Shown: positions 42,131 to 53,300, counted from the first letter of the stretch. The stretch: 64,000 nt of DNA from Lycium barbarum (GCF_019175385.1 NC_083346.1:88922543-88986542), one strand, 5' to 3'. The notes: generated from the letters alone by a model not told the origin. Made by a program: numbers and translations.

Positions 42131-44032
42131 TTTATTTCTTACCTTAATTTGTTTCAATTTGGCTAGAATTTAAATTTTATGGGTCTCTTTTATGATTCTT
42201 ACATTGAACCAATTATATTTTTAAAGTTATGGGTTCATATCTACTGTGTATTATAATTTTAATAACATAAATTTAAGTTACCTGTACATATAATGCTAGA
42301 TACACCTATAAGGGAAGTTACATGCCATCATTAACTGATGTTTCTATACCCTTTTTAAATATAGTACTATTTTATTATTAGTATAATAAAAATGGATGAA
42401 TTGAAAACCATTTACATCCCCAAACATTTCAATACAAGTTCACATTTACGTTATGCAATACAACTATAGCTAGCAAAAAGATTGCAAAAACACGCAATTT
42501 ACAATGAGAGTAAAATGTAGAAAACTATAGAATATAAACAGAATTCTTGTCGACATTATAGGCATGCAGGCTAAGGGAGAAATAGAGGATTTACTTGAAA
42601 ATCATTGTAGATGCAGCTGCGTGCTCTCACGTTGTGACACCTCAAAAATTGAGAAAAACTTCAATAAACTAATAGTTTGAACTCCATGAACCCTTCCTGG
42701 AGTTCGAACTAATATAGGTCCAAACTCAATGAATTATTTTTGAAGTTCGAAATGCACATCTTGAAATCAGGGAACAATTTATGGAGTTTGAACTGATAGA
42801 TGTTCAACCTTAAGTAGTCGTCATTTTTGCTCAGATATATTTGTGTAAAAAGATAGCTACTTCTTAATTACATTTTAAATAATGGCTAAATACTAACAAA
42901 CGGTCTAAAACGTGGTCATCCCACCTAATTTTTTCCTTAATAACTGTACTAATTCGAAATGGTAGGCCCAGAGGGAGAGAAGGCCTAGCTGGTAGAAGCA
43001 CAACAACTCATTAACAACGTTCGTGATGTGAGGGCTGTGGTTGTATTAGGTTCTCATTTTGGGCTATAATTGATGAACAGGCCTGGTGTTGATGGAGGTT
43101 GGGCTTTTTGGTTTACAAAGTTTATGTAGAATGTGAATGTTCTGATTTTTTTTTGTTGTGCACAATCATTTGCTCTTGGATGGAAAAGTATTTGGTAAAA
43201 CGACAAAAATGGCCATCCGGGTGAAACTATTGACACCCGATGACCCAAGAATCTTAAAAGTCATTTTTTAGCCTTTTCAAATAATTTCATTTTCTAGCCA
43301 TTTTCAACTAATTCCAACATATGCATATAAAATGTATCATTGTTATATATGTATCACTACTGTACATGTATAGAAAATGTATCATACGCATAGAAATTGT
43401 ATCATAGATGTATAGAACATGTATCACTACTGTATATGTATAGAAAATATATTATTATTGTATAATTTGTTTATAATAAATGTATAATCAACGTATAATT
43501 AGAAAATGTAACATTGGTGTATAATTTATGCTTAATAAATGTATACTTACTAATTATACACATTATACATGTTTTGGAATATTTCTTGAAGGCTCAATTA
43601 ACGTATACTTGTAGGCTGAGCTTTTTTTCGTCGATCTTTAGTGATGACTTTTAGATATTTTGTGGCGACTAATAGTCATGTTCTTTTAGTAGCGAACTTT
43701 AGTGACGACTTTTCGATCTTTAAAGTCTGATTTTTTTTGTAATGAATGGACTGCTGGGCTAGCGCTTGGCAATACTTTGGGTCGAACGGCCAACTCGGGG
43801 TATTAATCAGAAACGTGGGCCCAAACAAATTTGAAAATGCACATATTTCAAACTCCTGCTCCGTCATTTGTTTCAATAAACACTTACTAGCAAACTTTAG
43901 TATTGAAAATGTCAGTAATACACTAGTCATACTTATACACCTTGTATCACTTAACATACATTATAAAAAAAAAATGTTGATTCCGAAACTTTGTCTCCAC
44001 ACTGCAGAAGTAGAAGTAACTAGTACTCCCTC
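42131..44032. other. A/T-rich non-coding spacer
   Basis: No supported gene. Features are an imperfect inverted repeat TTTGAACTCC/GGAGTTCGAA (about 42677-42710) and a gaactcc-rich stretch to 42810. A low-complexity stretch lies at 43300-43570. A short cluster of 'tagtgacgactttt'-like repeats at about 43630-43730 could be the subterminal part of a CACTA-type element, but no terminal CACTA is identified. Confidence 0.6.
43300..43570. repeat. TGTAT-rich low-complexity repeat
   Basis: Degenerate repeats of 'atgtatcactactgta' and 'tgtatagaaaatgtatcat' followed by 'aatgtataatcaacgtataat'-type units. A/T-rich, no coding. Confidence 0.75.
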
Positions 44033-44097
44033 CGTCCTAATTTATATGACACTCATTCCTTTTTAGTCAGTCAAAAAAAAAATGACACATTTCTGTA
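44033..44097. mobile_element. Stowaway MITE, one end only
   Basis: Starts CTCCCTCCGTCCTAATTTAT after TA (the Stowaway target dinucleotide). It continues with 'tatgacactcattccttttt', then 'agtcagtcaaaaa' and 'atgacacatttctgta', as in the well-known plant Stowaway family. It stops after about 65 bp at 44097; the remainder and the opposite terminus are not found nearby. Confidence 0.82.
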
Positions 44098-44191
44098 CTA
44101 GCAATGGAAGTCCGTGCGATGCACGGGCCCAACATTCAATTAAATAATTTGCTTCCTAGGGTGTCTTAAGTACAAAATACAAAATAAGGTG
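44098..44191 (-). mobile_element. Candidate Helitron 3' end (minus strand), interior interrupted
   Basis: Read on the minus strand the sequence has a hairpin CCGTGC-ATC-GCACGG (plus-strand stems 44112-44117 and 44121-44126), then ten bases, then CTAG (44098-44101), then a host T. That is the Helitron 3' structure (hairpin, 10-12 nt, CTRR, insertion between A and T). It interrupts the Stowaway fragment exactly at an A. The copia element at 44192 then interrupts the candidate. No helicase or 5' TC end was identified. Confidence 0.5.
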
Positions 44192-44660
44192 TGTTAGAAT
44201 ATGTCCCAAAAGGGTTTATCAAAATTGTTGCATTCCAACTGGGATTCGATAATTGTCCCATTCCAACTGGGATTCGACTAGCTTGTCCCATTCCAACTGA
44301 GATTTTGAACATCTTCAACCCTTATTTAAAGGAGATTTTTCGCCAGAACATCAAGAGAAAGAAAACAACTATCAAGACTACACACAAGACTATATTCCAC
44401 ACTTAGGTTAGAGAGAGTTTTCAGTGAGAAATTGTAATCTTTCGTTCCTTTGGTCTCGTTGTACTTCGACACCCTGTTGAGATCGTTTTGTACTCCTCAC
44501 CTTATAGTTGATTTCTCTACGCTTTGCGCCCCATGGTTTTTCCCGTCTTGGGTTTCCACGTAAATCTTGTGTTCATTACGTTTATTGCTTTCTTGCATTA
44601 TTGTTCTTGTGTTGGTGCATCCTAATCGGTTCCGCTGCATTGCTTGTTTAATTCTTAACA
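44192..44660 (+). repeat. 5' LTR of the Tork element
   Basis: 469 bp. Three tandem units of about 28 bp built on 'cattccaactgggattcga' (about 44224-44310) precede a TATTTAAAG TATA-like box (about 44323-44331). The 3' LTR has only two units, which explains its 27-bp shorter length. Confidence 0.94.
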
Positions 44661-44662
44661 AG

Positions 44663-44674
44663 TGGCATCAGAGC
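44663..44674 (+). other. Primer binding site of the Tork element
   Basis: TGGCATCAGAGC two bases after the LTR; a one-base variant of the Met-tRNA complementary site. Confidence 0.9.
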
Positions 44675-44688
44675 GTTCAAGATCCAGG

Positions 44689-45496
44689 ATGTCTACCGTA
44701 ACCAAGTTTGATATCGAGAAGTTCGACGGCAAGATAAGCTTCAGTATCTGGAAAGTTCGGATGCAAGCCTTTCTCACCCAAAACAGATTAAAGAAGGCTC
44801 TTCTTGGGAAATCCAGGTAACCCGAGTCTATGACAGGTGATCAACAGGAGGAATTAGATGAAAAGGCGCTTTCAAATATCCAACTATGTATATCTAATAT
44901 GGTTCTTCGTGAGGTTATTCATGAGACTATTGTTGCAGACCTCTGGTTGAAGTTAGAGTCACTCTGCATGACGAAAAGTCTCGCAAATAAAATTTGTCTA
45001 AAGGAACGGTTATACACATTCTCTATGGCTGAAGGTACCCCCGTTTAAAATCATCTTGATGAGTTCAACTCTTTTATTCTTTACCTAGAAAATTAGATGT
45101 TAAGGTCGAAGATGAGGACAAAGCAATATTGTTGGTGGCCTCCCTACCCTCTACGTATAAGCACTTTAAAGAAATCATGCTATATAGTGGTAATGAAACA
45201 CTGAGTTATGAGGATGTCAAATCTAATTTGTTGTCCAAAGAAAAATTTGATTTTGAAGTGTGTTCTGAAGACAAAGGACAAGGTTTGTCTGGTAGAGGAA
45301 GATCCCAAGATAGGGGGAGTAATAAAAAGAATTTTAGGTCCAAGTCTGGAGGCCGTAAATTCAATAATGATAAATTTTGCAAATACAACAAGAAGACAAA
45401 CCACGTAGTTGGTGATTGTCATAAATTGAAGAATAAACTAGAGAGAGAAGAAAATAACAAAATGCTGCAGAAAACCGCTGAAGCAGGAGTTTTTTA
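44689..45496 (+). pseudogene. Gag of the Tork element, broken, knuckle altered
   Basis: Starts at ATG 44689 (MSTVTKFDIEKFDGKISFSI). TAA at 44818-44820 ends the first part. It continues in frame with QEELDEKALSNIQLCISNMV and KLESLCMTKSLANKICLKER to another stop at about 45047. A frameshift near 45090 leads into LLVASLPSTYKHFKEIMLYS and a Gly/Arg/Ser-rich region. The zinc knuckle reads FCKYNKKTNHVVGDC: the second Cys of the CX2C pair is Asn and the usual Gly before His is gone, so zinc binding should be lost. Confidence 0.9.
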
Positions 45497-47060
45497 AAGT
45501 GATTCCGAAGGTGATGTTTTGATGGTTGTCTCTGTTGATAAGAAAAATTCTTCTGAATGGGTTTTTTATTCTAGCTGTACATATCACATGTGTCCTCATA
45601 AGGACTGGTTTTCAACATATGAGAAAGCTTGTGCTATTGTCCTAATGGGGTATGATGCCCCATGCAACGCTATTGGGATTGGTACTATAAAAATTAGGAC
45701 TCATGATGGTGTTATCAGGACCTTGACCAACGTTCGTCATGTTCCTGACTTGGAACGAAACCTTATTTCTCTGGGTACTCTTGAATCTCTTAGATGTAAA
45801 TATTCAGCTGAAGGTGGAGTTCTCAAGGTTTCAAAAGGTGCTCTGGTCTTGATGAAAGGAACAAGACGTGGGACTCTCTATTACCTGCAGGGTTCAATTA
45901 TGACGGGGTCTGTAGCAGTTTCTACTTCATTATCCGATGATGATCTCACCCGTTTAAGGCATATGCGTCTGGGCCATATGAGTGAGAAAGGTATGACCAT
46001 TCTTAGCAAAAGAGGTTTTCTTGGTAAAACTGGTACGGGTAAACTTGACTTTTGCGATCATTGCATTTTTGGGAAACAGAAGAGAGTTAATTTCTCCATA
46101 GCAAAACACCGTACACAGGGCACTCTTGATTATATTCATTCGGATTTATGGGGTCCCTCTAAAGTTCCTTCCTTTGGAGGAAAATGCTACATGTTTACTT
46201 TCATTGATGATTTTCCTCGTAAGGTCTGAGTTTATTTCCTAAGATAGAAAAGTGAAGTGTTTCCCTATTTCATGAAATTCAAAGCCCTTGTTGAGATCCA
46301 GACTGGCCGAAAAATTAAAAAGCTCAGGACTGATAATGGTTTGGAGTTCTGTAGTAATGAGTTTAATGAGTTCTGCGCTATTTATGGTATTGCTAGACAT
46401 AAGACTCTCATTCATAATCCCCAGCATAACGGAGTTGTAGAACGTATAAACAGAACATTACTTGAGAGAGCCCGTTGTATGCTCTCAAATGCTGGTTTAT
46501 GGCAGCGCCGTGATTTCTGGGCCGAAGCCGTTTGTACGGCTTGTTATCTCGTCAATTTGTCTCCACATTCATCTATTGACTTTAAAATTCCCGAAGAAGT
46601 TTGGTCTGGTAATCCCGTTGACTACTCTATTCTTAGAGTTTTTGGATGCACTGTTTTTGTTCATGTTAATGATGGGACCAGGGCTGTTAAGTGCATGTTT
46701 CCTAGTTATGCTTCTGAGTCTAAAGGATATCGTTTGTGGTGTCCTAGCTCCAAGAAAATTATTCAGAGTTGGGATGTAACTTTTAATGAGGCCATTATGT
46801 TATCTTCTAGAAAGAGTCTGTTATTTCCTCTACGGGTAATGATGATATGAAAGATGCCAGTGAGAAGGAAGAGGAAGAAGTGAGCCGTGAAGCTCACCAA
46901 GTTGGCCCTATTTCTTCTACAATTCCTCAGGCTAGCGATGAGGCTTCTGTTGATGAGCCAAATACTAGTACAACACGTCCCATCGAGCCACAGGTGGAGG
47001 ATGATCATGTTATTTCTCGTGATAGACCAAGATGAGTTATAAAAAATCCCGCTCGATATG
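45497..47060 (+). pseudogene. Protease and integrase of the Tork element, broken
   Basis: The 236-codon frame 45519-46229 begins near the protease, whose active site reads FYSSCTYHMC where the family has DSGC, so the catalytic Asp is missing. Pre-integrase and zinc-binding text follows (LRHMRLGHMSEKGMTILSKR, FCDHCIFGKQKR), then integrase core Asp residues in IHSDLWGP and FIDDFPRK. After a stop and frame change near 46228, the core resumes (LRTDNGLEFCSNEF, then GVVERINRTLLERARC with the catalytic Glu, LWQRRDFWAEAV) to about 46850. The linker to RT (46850-47036) is acidic and open. Confidence 0.9.
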
Positions 47061-48065
47061 CTAACACTAATGATGATGGACTTATTGCTTATGCTCTTGC
47101 AATTGCACAAGAAATTCCCGAAGGATTTGATCCTTCTACTTACTCTGAGGCAATTTCTTGTCCTAATTTCTCAAATTGGTTAGTGGCTATGCAAGAAGAG
47201 ATGGAAAGCTTGCACAAAAATAATACATAGGAGTTATGTGAGCTGCCCAAAGACCGTCGTGTATTGACTGCAAAATGAATATATAAACTAAAAGCCTGTA
47301 TTCCTGGGGTTGAAGAAGCAAGATGGAAAGCTCGCTCAGTGGTTCATGGTTGCCACCAAAAGGAGGGTATTGACTTTAATGAAGTTTTCTCTCCTGTTTT
47401 TCGTCATACCTCCATTAGAGTGTTACTTGCTATTGTTGTTATTTTTCACTTGGAGTTGGAGCAACTTGATGTTAAAACTGAGTTTCTTCATGGAGAGTTA
47501 GAAGAAGAAATTTATATGAAGCAACCTGAGAGTTTTGTTGTTCCTGGCGAGGAGCAATTTGTTTATCGGTTAAAAAGATATCTTTATGGCCTTAAATAAG
47601 CTCCAAGACATTAGTACAAAAGGTTTGATTCCTTTATGATTGGGCAAGACTACTAGTAAGTATGATAATTGTTTGTATTTTCGATAGTTTTCTGGTGGTT
47701 CTTTCATTTACTTGTTGTTATATGTTAATTGCTTCTAAAGACAAGTCTTTGATCAATAAGTTAAAATCTCAACTTAATTCTGAGTTTGAGATGAAGACCT
47801 TGGTGCAGCTAAGAAGATTCTTAGTATGGAGATTCACAAGGAACGAAAAGCTGGGGAGTTTTACCTGTCTCAGAGGAAGTATTTCGAGAAAGTCCTCGAT
47901 AGGTTTAATATGTTTGATTGTAAACCTGTTTCTACTCTGTTTGCTGCTTATTTCAAACTATCTGCTGACTCTTGTCCTAAGTCCGAGGAGGACATTGAGA
48001 GGATGTCTACTATCCTGTATGCTAGTGTTGTTGGTAACCTTATGTATGCTATGGTTTGCACTAGA
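47061..48065 (+). pseudogene. Reverse transcriptase of the Tork element, catalytic box deleted
   Basis: RT text starts around 47170 (NWLVAMQEEMESLHKN), with HGCHQKEGIDFNEVFSPVFR at about 47345-47405 and LDVKTEFLHGELEEEIYMKQ at 47466-47525. It is followed by LYGLK, a stop, and APRH. At about 47710-47745, where LLLYVDDMLIAS is expected, the DNA goes directly from the LLLY codons to the LIASKDKSLI codons; about 11 bases that would include both aspartates are missing. After another frame change, KYFEKVLDRFNMFDCKPVST continues to CTRPD, where the solo LTR is inserted. Confidence 0.88.
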
Positions 48066-48070
48066 CCTGA

Positions 48071-50430
48071 TGTCACGACCCAACCTGCCATGACTGACAC
48101 CCAACTAAATCCTAGTGGGTGAACCAACACACAAGACATCTATCCATTCAAATCCAGTTTTATATTAACCAAGCTAATCAGTTATTACTCATTCAAACAT
48201 TAAATGAACAAAATAAGTCATGCCATAAAATACTGAAATAAGTGTTGAAGTTCTAACTATTACAAAATCCCCAAAATCCGAAAGTCATCGTACAAGACTC
48301 TAATCTAAAACATGTCTAAGGAATAAAGTCTAACAAATAAATAACCATAATGTCCAGAGTACGAAAAGACATCATAGAAAGAAGATCTTAGGGCGGCTTG
48401 GCATGGGATGAAGCTCACCCTAAAATCTGTCAGCAAACGTCCTCCACGCTAGATGTGAAGGCGGGTAGCAGTCTCCGTATCACAATCTGCACTCAAAAGA
48501 ATGCAGCAAGGTAGTATCAGTACAAACACTATGTACCGGTAGATATCATAGGTCGACTAGGATTAGTATCCTGTATATTTCATAAAATCAATAGAATAAA
48601 CAAGCCAGTCAACAGACGTGAATATCAATAAAACACAACAAGTCAACCAAGGATAATCACAATCAAATCACCAAGAATGCCAAGAATCACAATCACGTAA
48701 GCCACAATGGAAATAAGTTTACCACAATGACCACACTCACTGTACACACATGCTAACTGATGTCATTGCTCTGTAGTCATGACCTGCAGAGGACTCATGG
48801 TGTCCATGTACCACTCGTTCCGGAATACTCCTTGGACCCAAGCACAAACCTCCGCTCCAGAACGAACCTCGAACGCGGGACATATCAATGTACCTCTCGT
48901 TTTCGGAACTAACCTCGGACCACGAGTTCATAATTTAGGTCACATGAGTGCCTTTCCATACCTTTTCACCGAACAGTGTTTCTTACCTTCTCATTATCAA
49001 TATCCAAATCATCATTTCATGTCACAATACCGTCGAGAAAATCGTATTAGCTTCTCATCACAACACATCCACTACAGATTTAACACACAGGAATAGCGGC
49101 ACGAAGCCTACACAATCACTCAATCACATTCACATAGGAGTTTAGCCACACAATATCATGCATGAAAATTAGACATGCTTTCTCCTAAAGAATTCACAGA
49201 ACATACAATCAACTAACCAAAGTCTAACTCAAGTAGACCGTAACCTGCCTCAATGTAGAGCTGGAACAATGCAAGTCACTCGGCTACAACCTTTTCTTTC
49301 CTTAACGCCTCCGAATGCTCAAAGTCTAGAAATAGAAGGCTTAATAAGTCATAATACTCAATTCACAAGTACCAATACAAGAATGCCCTTCCCCTTACCC
49401 CATTCCAAGGGATGGATGAGTTTCTAGATGATAAACAACCTATCAAGGCCCTTAGTAATCATTAAACATCGATTTATAACAACATTCTATCAATATTCCC
49501 ACTACAAGTAGTTTTTTGGGTCAAGACACCATTTTTATAGAACCCTAGGTCTCCAATCACTTAGTTTAATGACCCTAAATGTTTGATTCATGATAAGATA
49601 AACTAACCAAAGCATTTAGATGATAACTAAGTGATAATACCCATAACCCATCAAGTTTAGAAGGTTTATCAACATTCTAGGGTTACTATTTCAATTTCAC
49701 CATTAAAGACCCATGAAGTGAATAACAATAATGAAGGAGAATGGAATAATAGAATGGAAATCAATGAAACTTACCTCTCAAGGTTTCTTGCCCTAGCTTG
49801 GAAATTCACCCTAGGTGTTTGTTGGGAAGTGTGTTGGTGTTTTGTGAATAGAGAATACAAGACTAAGTATAAAAATCCCGGCTACTGTTTTTCGTCGACC
49901 GCTACAACGGTCATCACGCCGCTGCAGCACGTCTCGCTATAGCGGCCAAGTGACCGCTATAGCGGTCCCAACGAAAATTCGCTCACCGCTATGGCGGTAG
50001 ACTTCGGGCTATAGCGGTACCGCCATAGCGGTCAATCATCTGCCACAGCGGCCACCTGATAATTGGCAAGCCGTTGGAAGCGGTCCACCCACCGTTACAG
50101 CGGTACCGGGCAGTGAACCCAACTTTTGTCCAATTTTTGCCCCTATCACTCAACATTTTGTTCGAGGCCTCAAAAACACAAAAACAATATGTACATATAC
50201 ATAAAGACGCCCTAGGAATCCACCCGTGGCCTCAGAATTCCCAACGGAGTTCTATTTGTTTTATGTCACCCCTCGACGGGCTCAAGACAATCAAGCAACA
50301 ACCACAAACAAGTAAATTTCAGCTCATAAGCTCACACGATTTAGTTTCTACTAGCTCGTTCTACCCTTGGAAAGGTTATATTTGGTGGGGGGATCCTACA
50401 ATTTCCATAACGACTGGAAGGATCGTTACA
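48071..50430 (-). mobile_element. Solo LTR of a Tekay-like gypsy element
   Basis: 2360 bp. On the minus strand it starts TGTAACGATCC and ends GGGTCGTGACA, flanked by a perfect 5-bp duplication CCTGA (48066-48070, 50431-50435). No internal coding. It carries a cluster of ACCGCTATAGCGGT-type palindromes (49895-50110), including the perfect 16-mer GACCGCTATAGCGGTC at 49952-49967. These are upstream, in sense, of an A/T-rich TATA-like stretch at about 49866-49878. Confidence 0.92.
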
Positions 50431-50435
50431 CCTGA

Positions 50436-51315
50436 TTTAGCTTTTGCGGTAAGCATAGTGAGCTGATACATGCATAATCCTGGAAAGGATCATTAGAATG
50501 CTGTGAAGTGGATTCTTCATCATGTGAAAGGGTCCGTTGATATTAGTTTGGTATTTGGTAGAGCCAAGGCATCGTTTTATGATGTTGTTGGGTTTGTTGA
50601 TTCTGATTATGGTGGTGATCTCGATCGTAAGAGGTCTATTTCTGGTTACATTTTTTCACTGTGCTTTGGTGCTATCTCTTGGAAAGCATAATTACAGTCT
50701 ATTGCAGCCCTTTCTACTACCGAAGCTGAGTATATCGCTGCAATTAAAGGTGTTAAAGAAGCTACATGGTTGTGAGGTCTTCTTATTGATCTTGGTGTTC
50801 AACAGGGTACTGCAGTTGTATTTTCTGATAGCCAGAGTGCTATTCATCTTACCAAGGCCGATTCTCATCGCTCAAAGACTAAGCATATTAGCGTTAAATA
50901 CCACTTTATCCGAGATAATATTGTTGCAGGGGAGATTGTGATAAAGAAAGTTCACAGGTCAGAGAATCCCACAGATATGTTAACCAAGCCGCTTGTTATT
51001 ACTAAGAGCCCGTTTGGATTGACTTATAAGTTGCTTATAAGCTGTTTTCAGCTTTTTTGAGTGTTTGGTTGGCCAGCTTAAAGTCATTTTGTGCTTAAAA
51101 TAAGCTCAAAAAAATAATTAGACCCATTTGATTTAGCTTATCTAAAGCAGCTTATAAGCTAAAAACAACTTATAAGCCAAAAAAAAAATAAGTTAGACTA
51201 CCCCAACTTATGTTTTTTAGCTTATAAGCTGCAAACAACTTATAGGCATAAGCCCATCCAAACAGGCTCTAAGTCTAAGCATTGCTTAGACTTAGTTGGT
51301 GTTCTTCATGCTTAA
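50436..51315 (+). pseudogene. RNase H of the Tork element, broken
   Basis: Resumes exactly after the solo LTR with LAFAVSIVS, then VKWILHHVKGSVDISLVFGR, GFVDSDYGGDLDRKRSISGY (first catalytic Asp), STTEAEYIAAIKGVKEATW (Glu), FSDSQSAIHL (Asp) and KYHFIRDNIV. It ends ENPTDMLTKPLVITK, then SKHCLDLVGVLHA and a stop at 51313-51315 after the MITE at 51006-51269. Stops are at about 50464, 50494, 50689 and 50774, most explainable by a single C-to-T or G-to-A change. Confidence 0.9.
51006..51269. mobile_element. Tourist-like MITE, 264 bp
   Basis: Terminal inverted repeats GAGCCCGTTTGGAT (start) and ATCCAAACAGGCTC (end), flanked by TAA (51003-51005, 51270-51272). The TAA duplication and removal of the element with one TAA restoring the pol frame support a PIF/Harbinger-type (Tourist) MITE. 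The interior has many 'cttataagct' palindromic units. Confidence 0.82.
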
Positions 51316-51382
51316 GTTGCCCTTTGGGGCTTTATGGGGTGACAAATGTTGATGTTGATGTATTTTGGTCCAAGGTGGACAT

Positions 51383-51824
51383 TGTTAGAATATGTCCCAA
51401 AAGGGTTTATCGAAATTGTCCCATTCCAACTGGGATTCGACTGGCTTGTCCCATTCCAACTCGGATTTTAAACGTCTTCAACCCCTATTTAAAGGAGATT
51501 TTTTGCCAGAACATCAAAAGAAAGAGAACAACTATCAAGACTGCACACAAGACTATATTCCACACTTAGGTTAGAGAGAGTTTTCATTGAGAGATTATAA
51601 TCTTTCGTTTCCTTTGGTCTCGTTGTGCTTCGACACCCTGTTGAGATAGTTTTGTACTCGTCACCTTATAGTTGAGCTCTCTGCGTTTCGCGCCCCGTGG
51701 TTTTTCTCGTCTTAGGTTTCCACGTAAATCTTGTGTTCATTACGTTTACTGCTTTCTTGCATTATTTTTCTTGTGTTGGTGCATCCTAATCGGTTCCGCT
51801 GCATCGCTCATTTAATTCTTAACA
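51383..51824 (+). repeat. 3' LTR of the Tork element
   Basis: 442 bp, same ends as the 5' LTR. The purine-rich 'aaggtggacat' before it is the likely, poorly preserved polypurine tract. Followed by the AGGTG duplication. Confidence 0.94.
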
Positions 51825-52344
51825 AGGTGTAATCACTCATATCCAATACTTGCTCATATTTCGCAACAATTAAATCTAAAAAATCATCACATTAGAAATA
51901 CACTAACAAGTATTATTTCAAAGACAATGAATACGGATGAAGAATCTAAAAAGTATAGAAGTTGTATACATTTGCATAAAACTGCTAGTGTCTCCCGGAA
52001 GACTGATAAAAAGAAGCTACAAACAAAAGTGTAAAAAGGAAGCATTTAGTATTCTCGGCTGGTGAAGACTCCTTTTATGCTGTAGTTCTCAAGTATGTCA
52101 ATTCTTCCTTCATATTCAGCTTGTGCCATAAGACATCCTACCACAATGGCATCTCAAAGTATGTTTTACTCTTCCATCAAATCCAACTTATCTCGTATCA
52201 CATTCTACCATAATGACACCTTAGTCGCATGCTTGTGGTGTTCTGTAAAAGGTTTAGAATAATAATAAAATTAACTCACAATACACTGACACATGAAAGA
52301 GTGTGAAGGGTTAAAGCTTCTAATTTTGAGGATTTGGATAATTT

Positions 52345-52475
52345 TCTTTACTAAAATTAGCTTATCAGCTAGCACAAAGTTTTTTTTTTTCCTTCCCAAT
52401 AGTGACGAACATATCAGATAACTCCAATTCTTAGAAAGATTTTCGAAAACCCAACTTTCACAATTTGCAACATAT
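52345..52475. repeat. Dispersed direct repeat, copy 1
   Basis: Diverged match to 53175-53300 in the same orientation, about 830 bp apart; see the spacer entry. Confidence 0.65.
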
Positions 52476-53174
52476 CATCCTCTACTAGATCATGTTTAAC
52501 ATAAATACATAATCTACATGTTTCAAAAAAGAGGGACTGGATAGGCAAATGAAAGTTGTAGCGTGAAAAACGAAAAGAAAACCAGTGAAACATGCAAACA
52601 TCTACCCAAGAACTACACACAGAGAATAACCAGTTCAAGAGAAGCATAATAGCAGCACAGCAACATGGACTTTCATTTACTTTGCATAATTGATTGGACA
52701 AAATACCTTCATGACTGTGTTGAACCAAGAATCGTGATATTAAAATATCGCATATTTCCTTCCAAGAGAAGAGCACTTATTCCTGGTGCTGCAATCGAAG
52801 TTAAACTACACAAAAATCTTCCAAATCTCTCTTATAACAAGATAAGTCGTAACTCAATCAAACTCACAATCTGGTAAACAAACTCGCAGTAAGATTTAAG
52901 GGGCATAACACTTGTGCATACCAAAATCAGCAAACCAAATCGTGTCAATGGCACTCTGAGACTCGATAAAAAGCGCAAAAATGTATCTTTGATGAAAGGA
53001 GAGGATAAAAAGGTTCATATAGTTAAAGAAGATAAAGTTAATCCTGAAAGTGTATTCCCGTAGTAGAAGTTCAAAAAGGACTCCAAGTTCGTGGACTGAA
53101 AAAAAAAATGACACATGTAATGGTGAATAACTAATGTCTGGTAGGTAGACGATTTAAACCGATGAAGCAAGACC

Positions 53175-53300
53175 AATACCTCTACTAAAATTAGCTTATC
53201 AGTTGAAACTAACCTTTTTTTCCTTTTCAACAGTGAGAAGATAACTTCAATTCTCAAAAATATTTTCTGGAACCCAACATTCAAAATTAGCATTTGTGAA
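53175..53300. repeat. Dispersed direct repeat, copy 2
   Basis: Diverged match to 52345-52475. Minus-strand translation in both reads [K/N]VGF[S/Q]KIFLRI[G/E]VI, but no larger protein context is recognisable. Confidence 0.65.

Larger units (their letters stand above)
44192..51824 (+). mobile_element. Tork-type Ty1/copia retrotransposon
   Basis: LTRs TGTTAGAA...TTCTTAACA (44192-44660 and 51383-51824), with a perfect 5-bp duplication AGGTG (44187-44191, 51825-51829). Internal order is gag, protease, integrase, RT, RNase H, as in copia. RT text (LDVKTEFLHGELEEEIYMKQ) and the short gag (FDIEKFDGK) point to the Tork lineage. Two later insertions sit inside: a solo LTR (48071-50430) and a MITE (51006-51269). 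Without them it is about 5.0 kb. Key catalytic motifs are lost (see parts). Confidence 0.94.

Noticed and set aside
43630..43730. Possible CACTA transposon terminus
   Set aside because: Only a few 'tagtgacgacttt' repeats are visible and no terminal CACTA with a 3-bp duplication was found.
49895..50110. Repeated palindromes that could suggest a CRISPR-like array
   Set aside because: Units are of unequal spacing and sequence, within a plant retrotransposon LTR; there are no regular spacers and no cas genes.
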